Assembly: GCA_030531135.1 (NCBI GenBank)
Contig: JAUNOJ010000044.1
Location: forward strand, 1-10,616
Direction: 5' to 3'
DNA: 10,616 nt
Origin: Sutterellaceae bacterium
GTDB lineage: Bacteria > Pseudomonadota > Gammaproteobacteria > Burkholderiales > Burkholderiaceae_F
Positions 5,555 through 10,616 of the stretch are shown one piece after another. The notes beneath the pieces were generated by a model. It saw only the letters and a list, made by a program, of their open reading frames with translations. It was not told the origin of the DNA and ran no database searches. Numbering within the stretch: the first letter of the stretch is position 1; each line of letters opens with the position of its first letter. Made by a program: the position numbers and the translations under genes.

Positions 5555-5947
5555 ATGATCGGTAACTACAACTACGGCACCGGCCGTCGTAAGAGCTCGG
5601 TTGCTCGCGTCTTCATTCAGCGCGGTACCGGCAAGATCGTGATCAACGGTCGCGAACTCAACGAATTCTTCAAGCGTGAAACGGGTCGGATGATCGTCAT
5701 GCAGCCGTTGCAACTCACCGACAACGTCGAAACGTTTGACATCAAGGTCAACGTGACCGGCGGCGGTGAATCCGGTCAGGCCGGCGCCGTTCGTCACGGC
5801 ATCACCCGCGCCTTGATCGACTACGATGCAGGCTTGAAGAGCGTTCTCTCTAACGCCGGTCTCGTGACCCGCGACGCTCGTGAAGTCGAACGTAAGAAGG
5901 TCGGTCTTCGCAAGGCCCGCCGCGCAAAGCAGTTCTCCAAGCGTTAA
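5555..5947 (+). CDS. rpsI: 30S ribosomal protein S9
   Basis: S9 belongs to the small-subunit head, and its C-terminal tail reaches the P-site tRNA. The protein has 130 residues, the same as E. coli S9. Visible blocks are [67 protein letters not shown] and the terminal FSKR with its tRNA-contacting Lys-Arg. AAGGTGG (5542-5548) overlaps the rplM stop and lies six bases from the ATG, so the two genes are tightly coupled. A terminator follows before argC. Confidence 0.98.
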   Translation: MIGNYNYGTGRRKSSVARVFIQRGTGKIVINGRELNEFFKRETGRMIVMQPLQLTDNVETFDIKVNVTGGGESGQAGAVRHGITRALIDYDAGLKSVLSNAGLVTRDAREVERKKVGLRKARRAKQFSKR

Positions 5948-6020
5948 TTCGTTTTTGGCACAATTGCTGCGTATGCCCGAATGTTTCGACGACTTTCGTT
6001 GCAAACTTCGGGCAAACACA

Positions 6021-6057
6021 AAAAACGCCACGGTTGTTTTCAACTGCGGCGTTTTTT
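6021..6057 (+). terminator. Intrinsic terminator of the rplM-rpsI operon
   Basis: AAAAACGCC (6021-6029) pairs with GGCGTTTTT (6048-6056), with an inner CGGTTG/CAACTG stem around a TTTT loop, and the T-run is part of and follows the right arm. Just upstream, GCCCGAA (5975-5981) and TTCGGGC (6007-6013) form a second stem, extended by GTTT/AAAC past a one-base bulge. Confidence 0.85.
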
Positions 6058-6103
6058 GCGTTTGTAAAATACATTTTTGTGTTTTGTTCGAAGGAAAAAG
6101 ACA

Positions 6104-7174
6104 ATGACCGAAAAGAAAATCGAAGCTGCCGTGGTCGGTGCCACGGGCTATGCGGGCGGGGAACTTTTGCGTATTCTTGCCACGCACCCCTCGGTGATCG
6201 TCAAAGCCGCCGTGGCGCGCGCCGAAGCGGGCAAACCCGTCACTGCCATGTACCCGCATTTGAGAGGATTCTTGGACGGCTTGAACTTTGTGGCGATGGA
6301 TCTCGATGTTTTGAAGTCTTGCGACGTTGTCTTTTTCGCAACGCCTCACGGCGTGGCAATGAGCTTGGCTAAAGAACTGTTGGCAGCAAATACGCGCATC
6401 ATCGATTTGGCGGCGGACTTTCGCCTCAAGGATACCGAGACCTTTAAGACCTGGTACAAGATGGATCACGCGTGCCCCGATGTCTTGGATCAGGCCGTTT
6501 ACGGTCAGCCTGAGACCATGCGAGACAAGATGCGAGGTGCCAAGGTTTTCGGTATGGCAGGCTGCTACCCGACTTCGATCGAATTGGGGCTGTTGCCTTT
6601 GATGGAGTATGAAAAGGCGCACCCGGGCACCTTTGATCTGACAACCCTGATTGCTGACAGCAAGTCGGGGATTTCCGGCGCAGGCAAAAAGGCCGACACG
6701 ACGCTTTTGATGAGCGAAATGAACGATAACTTTCATGCCTACGGCGTCAAGGGCCATCGCCATCAGCCTGAAATCGTGCAGCAATTGAAACTCCTGTCGG
6801 GTAACGACAAGGTGCATTTGACTTTTGTGCCGCACCTGCTTCCGACCATTCGCGGGATTCATTCCACGATTTATGTTCGCCTCAAAGACGCCGCAACGCA
6901 AATCGATTTGCAGGACCTGTATGAAAAGCGCTTTGCCGGCGAATATTTTGTGGATGTGATGCCTTCCGGAACCCACCCCGAAACGCGCTCCGTCAGAGGC
7001 TCGAACTTCGCGCGTATCGCCGTGCATCGACCGCAAGGGGGCGACTTGATCGTTGTTTTGGTGGTCGAAGACAACTTGGTCAAGGGTGCTGCCGGCCAAG
7101 CCGTTCAGGCCATGAATTTGATGTTTGATTTGGACGAAAAAACGGGGCTCGATCGTCCCGCTTTGATGCCCTAA
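6104..7174 (+). CDS. argC: N-acetyl-gamma-glutamyl-phosphate reductase
   Basis: ArgC reduces N-acetylglutamyl 5-phosphate to N-acetylglutamate semialdehyde with NADPH, the third step of arginine synthesis, in the cytoplasm. The protein has 356 residues. The N-terminal Rossmann fold is marked by [16 protein letters not shown] (10-25). The catalytic cysteine is C154 in MAGCYPTS, and the active-site histidine region is [11 protein letters not shown] (214-224). [18 protein letters not shown] and the terminal [19 protein letters not shown] are further family blocks. The ATG at 6104 has AAGGA (6091-6095) eight bases upstream; a GTG at 6077 lies before that site. The gene follows a terminator, so it should have its own promoter. 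TAAAAT (6065-6070) is a possible -10, but no good -35 is seen. From memory, betaproteobacteria often carry erpA between rpsI and argC; it is absent here. Confidence 0.97.
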   Translation: MTEKKIEAAVVGATGYAGGELLRILATHPSVIVKAAVARAEAGKPVTAMYPHLRGFLDGLNFVAMDLDVLKSCDVVFFATPHGVAMSLAKELLAANTRIIDLAADFRLKDTETFKTWYKMDHACPDVLDQAVYGQPETMRDKMRGAKVFGMAGCYPTSIELGLLPLMEYEKAHPGTFDLTTLIADSKSGISGAGKKADTTLLMSEMNDNFHAYGVKGHRHQPEIVQQLKLLSGNDKVHLTFVPHLLPTIRGIHSTIYVRLKDAATQIDLQDLYEKRFAGEYFVDVMPSGTHPETRSVRGSNFARIAVHRPQGGDLIVVLVVEDNLVKGAAGQAVQAMNLMFDLDEKTGLDRPALMP

Positions 7175-7188
7175 GAGGCAAAGGTCGC

Positions 7189-7247
7189 TTTTTGCCATAT
7201 TCTTTTGCATTTTTGGGGCCTTCGGGCAAACAGAATAAGGCAAAAAC
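7189..7247. repeat. Long inverted repeat between argC and yajC
   Basis: The arms at 7189-7203 (TTTTTGCCATATTCT) and 7233-7247 (AGAATAAGGCAAAAA) pair at 14 of 15 positions. The stem continues inwards with TTTGC (7204-7208) and GCAAA (7227-7231) past a one-base bulge, for about 19 pairs in all. The 3' arm ends in A, not T, so this is not a normal terminator on either strand. The right arm reaches the -35 region of the yajC promoter candidate. Confidence 0.7.
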
Positions 7248-7261
7248 AAGGTTTAAACCCT

Positions 7262-7267
7262 TATAAT
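7262..7267 (+). promoter_or_regulatory. Consensus -10 element upstream of yajC
   Basis: A perfect TATAAT lies at 7262-7267, with an expected start site near 7274 and a leader of about 55 bases before yajC. The expected -35 position (around 7239-7244) reads GGCAAA, a poor match, so an activator or the neighbouring inverted repeat may matter. Confidence 0.5.
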
Positions 7268-7281
7268 CAGGAAATTCCTGA
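7267..7281. promoter_or_regulatory. Operator-like palindrome over the yajC start site
   Basis: TCAGGAA (7267-7273) and TTCCTGA (7275-7281) form a perfect 7+1+7 palindrome that touches the TATAAT and covers the predicted transcription start. With a one-base centre it cannot form an RNA hairpin of full length, so a dimeric DNA-binding protein is the natural reading. The regulator is unknown. Confidence 0.4.
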
Positions 7282-7329
7282 AAGAGGGATCGTTACAACC
7301 ATATATTTTTATCTACTAAGAGGTCAATC

Positions 7330-7674
7330 GTGTTCTTGATTTCCGATGCATTTGCTCAGACGGCCGGCGCAGCCGGCGGTATGAACGATATCGTCATGCA
7401 GCTTATTCCCATCATTCTGATTTTTGTCGTGTTCTGGTTCTTCCTGATCCGTCCGCAGCAGAAGCGTCAGAAGGAACACCAGAAGATGTGCGAAGCCTTG
7501 GCCAAGGGAGATGAAGTCTTGACCGTGGGCGGTATGGCCGGTCGTATTGCCGACGTGAGCGAACAGTACATTGTGATCGAAATCAGCAAGGTCGATGACA
7601 AGCCTGTGACGTTGACGCTGCAACGCGCTGCCGTTCAGACGGTTTTGCCCAAGGGCACTTTGAAGTCGCTCTAA
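7330..7674 (+). CDS. yajC: Sec translocon accessory subunit YajC
   Basis: YajC is a small inner-membrane protein found in complex with SecD and SecF, which help the SecYEG channel. The 114 residues show a short periplasmic start (MFLISDAFAQ), one transmembrane helix around residues 23-41 (MQLIPIILIFVVFWFFLI), the family signature RPQQKRQKEHQK, and the cytosolic block ALAKGDEVLTVGGMAGRI, ending VLPKGTLKSL. Start is a GTG at 7330: AAGAGGT (7318-7324) lies five bases upstream, and the resulting N-terminus aligns with E. coli YajC. The neighbours secD and secF are the usual ones; the usual upstream tgt/queA genes are not here, with argC in their place. Confidence 0.96.
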   Translation: MFLISDAFAQTAGAAGGMNDIVMQLIPIILIFVVFWFFLIRPQQKRQKEHQKMCEALAKGDEVLTVGGMAGRIADVSEQYIVIEISKVDDKPVTLTLQRAAVQTVLPKGTLKSL

Positions 7675-7691
7675 CGGGGCGAGAATAAAAG

Positions 7692-7732
7692 CGGGCGCAA
7701 ATCCTTCGTTAGGGGATGGCGCCCGTTTCGTG
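7692..7732 (+). terminator. Terminator-like hairpin between yajC and secD
   Basis: CGGGCGC (7692-7698) pairs perfectly with GCGCCCG (7719-7725), with a CC/GG extension inside, followed by a broken T-rich stretch (TTTCGTGTTTTCTTT). It lies 18 bases after the yajC stop. It may be a partial terminator or attenuator that lowers secD expression relative to yajC. Confidence 0.6.
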
Positions 7733-7809
7733 TTTTCTTTCAGCAGACCGCCGAAGGGTTTTCCTTTTGCGGTTTTGTCGTCCGAATTCGAAAAGTTTTT
7801 TCTTTTGAG

Positions 7810-7834
7810 TAGGGAAAGCAAATGTATTTCCCTA
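7810..7834. repeat. Inverted repeat upstream of secD
   Basis: TAGGGAAA (7810-7817) and TTTCCCTA (7827-7834) are perfect reverse complements with a nine-base loop. The right arm is part of TTTCCCTAGG, a 10-mer that also occurs at 2703-2712. No T-run follows. The rest of the 234-base gap shows no clear promoter. Confidence 0.6.
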
Positions 7835-7908
7835 GGGCTTTGGATTTCGAGTGCCGGACGTAAAAATTTTTCCCAAAGCCGTTTTCCGGATTTTCGGAGT
7901 TCTTTTGT

Positions 7909-9813
7909 ATGAATCGTTACGCCCTTTGGAAGTACATCATGATCGCGATGGCATTGATCATCGCGGCCGTGTATACGCTGCCTAATTTTTACGGCGAATC
8001 GCCTGCAGTGCAGGTCAGTTCCGCCAAGTCGACGGTCAAAGTCGACGAGTCCGTGATGACGCGCGTGGAAAATGCCTTAAAAGACGCCAAGCTTTCGCCC
8101 AACGGCATTTTCTTTGAGCAGGGTGCTCAGCAAAATACGGTGCGCGTGCGTTTTGATCCGACCGCTGCCGAACAACAGTTGCAGGCACGCGAAATTTTGG
8201 AAAAGGTTTTAAACCCCGATCGCACCAATCCGAGCTATATCGTCGCACCCAACCTCGTGCCCAATACGCCCTCTTGGCTTTTGAGCTTGAATGCGTTGCC
8301 GATGTACTTGGGTCTTGACTTGCGCGGCGGCGTGCACTTCCTCTTGGAAGTCGACATGCACGCAGCCATTGAAAAGCGTGCCGAGTCGACCGCTTCGGAT
8401 CTTCGCACCCAGTTCAGAGACAAGCGCATCCGTCATGCCGGTATCAGCCGCACGGGTACGACCATCGAAGTGCGCTTTGCCGACGAAACGGAACGCGCTC
8501 GCGCCATGGACTTGATGCGCTCTACCCAACCCGATCTCACCATGCGTGAAGAAAAGTCGGGCGACAACTTCGTGATTCTTTGCGAATTGTCTCAGAACGC
8601 CATCAAGAACGTTCAGGACTATTCCTTGAAGCAAAACATTTCGACGTTGCACAACCGTATTAACGAATTGGGTGTGGCCGAACCCGTGATCGCTCAGCAA
8701 GGTGCCGATCGCATCGTGGTGCAGTTGCCCGGCGTTCAGGATACGGCCAAGGCCAAGGACATCTTGGGTCGTACGGCAACCTTGGAAGTGCGTATGGTGG
8801 ACGACACGCCTGAAGCATTGCAGCAGCTCGCTCAAGGCAATGTGCCCTTCGGTGATGAAAAGTATCTCGATCGAGAAGGTCGTGCGATTTTAGTCAAGCG
8901 CCGCGTGGTTCTCACCGGTGAAAACTTAAACGACGCTCAGCCCGGTTTCGATTCTCAGACACAGGAACCCACGGTCAATTTGACGTTGGATAACAAGGGC
9001 GCTCGCATCTTCCGTGACGTGACGCGCGACAACGTGGGCAAGCGCATGGCCATCATCCTTTTTGAAAAGGGTAAGGGCGAAGTGGTGACCGCTCCCGTGA
9101 TTCGTCAGGAAATCGGCGGCGGTCGCGTGCAGATTTCCGGTCGTATGACCACGATGGAAGCCACCGACACGGCTCTGCTCTTGCGTGCCGGTTCCTTGGC
9201 TGCTCCGATGGAAATCGTCGAAGAACGTTTGATTGGCCCCTCTTTGGGTGCTGACAACATCAAGTCCGGTTTCCAGTCGACCTTGTACGGTTTTGCCATC
9301 GTGGCGATCTTCATGATGGTCTACTACCAGGTGTTTGGTGTCGTGTCTGCCGTGAGTTTGCTCTGTAACGTGATGTGCTTGATTGCCATCCTTTCGATGC
9401 TGCAAGCCACGCTCACGTTGCCGGGTATTGCCGCTATTGCTTTGACCTTGGGTATGGCAGTGGACGCGAACGTCTTGATTAACGAACGCGTGCGTGAAGA
9501 GTTGCGCGCAGGACGAACGCCGCAGCTAGCCATCAGCGAAGGTTACGATACGGCCTTTAATACGATTTTGGACTCCAACATCACGAGCTTGATTGCCGGT
9601 ATCGCCCTGTTGATCTTCGGTTCCGGCCCCGTGCGCGGCTTTGCCGTGGTGCACTGCTTGGGCATTATGACTTCCATTTTCACGTCCGTGATGGTGTCTC
9701 GTGCCATGATCAACTTGATCTACGGTCGTCAGAAGAAGTTGGCCAAGGTTCATATCGGTCAGGTTTGGAAGCCCGATCAGAGCAAGGTCGACAAGGCCTT
9801 GAAACTTCGCTAA
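7909..9813 (+). CDS. secD: Protein translocase subunit SecD
   Basis: SecD is an RND-superfamily inner-membrane protein that with SecF uses the proton gradient to pull exported proteins through SecYEG. The protein has 634 residues, near the usual size for proteobacterial SecD. TM1 is at about residues 8-25. The large periplasmic region includes LGLDLRGGVHFLLEVDM (134-150), the conserved EIGGGRVQISGRM (401-413) and LLLRAGSLAAPMEIVEERLIG (423-443, quoted here only as AGSLAAPMEIVEER). Five more TM segments fill 455-605, with GMAVDANVLINERVREE (515-531); Asp519 in this motif aligns with the proton-relay aspartate. The ATG has GGAG (7896-7899) nine bases upstream. secF follows after 24 bases with no terminator, so secD and secF are one unit. 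Confidence 0.98.
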   Translation: MNRYALWKYIMIAMALIIAAVYTLPNFYGESPAVQVSSAKSTVKVDESVMTRVENALKDAKLSPNGIFFEQGAQQNTVRVRFDPTAAEQQLQAREILEKVLNPDRTNPSYIVAPNLVPNTPSWLLSLNALPMYLGLDLRGGVHFLLEVDMHAAIEKRAESTASDLRTQFRDKRIRHAGISRTGTTIEVRFADETERARAMDLMRSTQPDLTMREEKSGDNFVILCELSQNAIKNVQDYSLKQNISTLHNRINELGVAEPVIAQQGADRIVVQLPGVQDTAKAKDILGRTATLEVRMVDDTPEALQQLAQGNVPFGDEKYLDREGRAILVKRRVVLTGENLNDAQPGFDSQTQEPTVNLTLDNKGARIFRDVTRDNVGKRMAIILFEKGKGEVVTAPVIRQEIGGGRVQISGRMTTMEATDTALLLRAGSLAAPMEIVEERLIGPSLGADNIKSGFQSTLYGFAIVAIFMMVYYQVFGVVSAVSLLCNVMCLIAILSMLQATLTLPGIAAIALTLGMAVDANVLINERVREELRAGRTPQLAISEGYDTAFNTILDSNITSLIAGIALLIFGSGPVRGFAVVHCLGIMTSIFTSVMVSRAMINLIYGRQKKLAKVHIGQVWKPDQSKVDKALKLR

Positions 9814-9837
9814 TCGGGATTAAGGGAGAAAACAAAG

Positions 9838-10616
9838 ATGGAGTTTTTCCGCATTCATAAAACGATTCCCTTTATGCGTTATTCGCATATTCTGAATCTG
9901 ATTTCTTTGGGATCGTTCCTCGTGGCCGTGTACTGGATTTTCTTCCACGGTCTGGCGTTCTCGATTGAGTTTACGGGCGGCACCCAGGTTGTGGTGCAGT
10001 ACTCGGAAGCCGCTCCCACCGAGCAAATCCGAGATCAAATCAAGGATAAGTTGGGGGTGGAAGCCGCCGTGCAAAACTACGGTACGGCACGCGACGTGAT
10101 GATTCGACTTCCGATGAAAGAAGGCGAATCTTCCGGTCAGCAGGCGCAGGAACTGATGCAGGCTTTGCAGCAGACCGAACCCAATGTGAAGTTACTCAAT
10201 AACGAATTCGTGGGTCCGCAGGTCGGTGAAGAATTGGCAACCGATGGCGGTACGGCGCTTCTTTTGGTGGTCTTGGGCATCATGATCTACTTGGCCTTCC
10301 GTTTCGAATGGAAGTTTGCCGTGGCGGCCATTATCGCCAACTTGCACGATATCTTTATCGTGGTGGGTATCTTTGCCGTGATGCAGTGGGAATTTTCGCT
10401 GCCGGTGCTCGCAGCCGTCTTGGCCGTCTTGGGTTACTCGGTGAACGAATCCGTGATTATTTTCGACCGTGTGCGCGAACACTTTAGAAAGATGCGTCGT
10501 GCCGATACGGTGGAAGTGATCAACTCGGCCATTACCGCAACGATTTCCCGTACGGTGATTACCCATACGTCTACGCTTGCCATGACCTTGTCGATGTTCT
10601 TCTTCGGCGGTCCGGC
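9838..10616 (+). CDS. secF: Protein translocase subunit SecF, N-terminal 259 residues (3' end outside window)
   Basis: SecF pairs with SecD in the proton-driven export-assisting complex of the inner membrane. The frame is open to the window end, so only 259 residues are visible. They show a short cytosolic start, TM1 at about 17-36, the periplasmic domain beginning FSIEFTGGTQ (41-50), the conserved EFVGPQVGEELA (123-134), three TM segments between 138 and 205, and the GYSVNESVIIFDRVRE motif (199-214). ISRTVITHTSTLAM (237-250) contains the conserved arginine of the proton path. In the GYS motif a Glu (E204) stands where E. coli SecF has Asp (NDS). GGGAG (9824-9828) lies nine bases before the ATG. 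Confidence 0.97.
   Translation, partial: MEFFRIHKTIPFMRYSHILNLISLGSFLVAVYWIFFHGLAFSIEFTGGTQVVVQYSEAAPTEQIRDQIKDKLGVEAAVQNYGTARDVMIRLPMKEGESSGQQAQELMQALQQTEPNVKLLNNEFVGPQVGEELATDGGTALLLVVLGIMIYLAFRFEWKFAVAAIIANLHDIFIVVGIFAVMQWEFSLPVLAAVLAVLGYSVNESVIIFDRVREHFRKMRRADTVEVINSAITATISRTVITHTSTLAMTLSMFFFGGP

Noticed and set aside
5540..7249. 569-codon open frame on the minus strand
   Set aside because: It lies antisense across rpsI, the terminator and argC, all of which are certain genes; its composition (His/Gln/Arg-rich, no family motif) is what the reverse of a GC-rich coding frame gives.
8209..8835. 208-codon minus-strand frame
   Set aside because: Antisense to secD; a shadow of its codon bias.

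Overview
The window looks like a betaproteobacterial chromosome, probably Burkholderiales and possibly close to Sutterellaceae. The reasons are the moderate-to-high GC housekeeping genes, the xseA-sodB and rplM-rpsI-argC orders that I recall from that group, and an Fe-type superoxide dismutase and a SecD/SecF pair that read as proteobacterial. The species assignment is inference; nothing in the window fixes it.

Layout, left to right. The window opens inside xseA (exonuclease VII large subunit, + strand), followed by sodB (+), whose product carries an unusual cysteine-rich C-terminal tail. A strong intrinsic terminator separates sodB from a convergent DUF192 secreted-protein gene (- strand). 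A 474-base gap with several inverted repeats and possible tiny ORFs leads to a cold-shock protein gene (+) with its own terminator.

From about 3260 to 4850 the base composition drops sharply (20 G/C of 60 in 3481-3540, against 38 of 60 in 5161-5220 in rplM). This stretch holds two membrane-protein genes that share one architecture: two N-terminal transmembrane segments, a basic linker and a small cytosolic domain. That layout resembles phage superinfection-exclusion protein SieB, so the stretch is best read as a small acquired accessory or defence island between core genes. It is the most interesting part of the window.

The core genome resumes with a long structured leader and the ribosomal protein operon rplM-rpsI, a terminator, argC (arginine biosynthesis), an inverted-repeat-rich gap with a good -10 promoter element, and then the Sec accessory genes yajC, secD and secF. 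The last is cut by the window end. YajC, SecD and SecF form the membrane complex that assists SecYEG in protein export. A terminator-like hairpin between yajC and secD suggests the three genes are not expressed at one uniform level.

I saw no tRNA, rRNA, CRISPR array, transposase or integrase.
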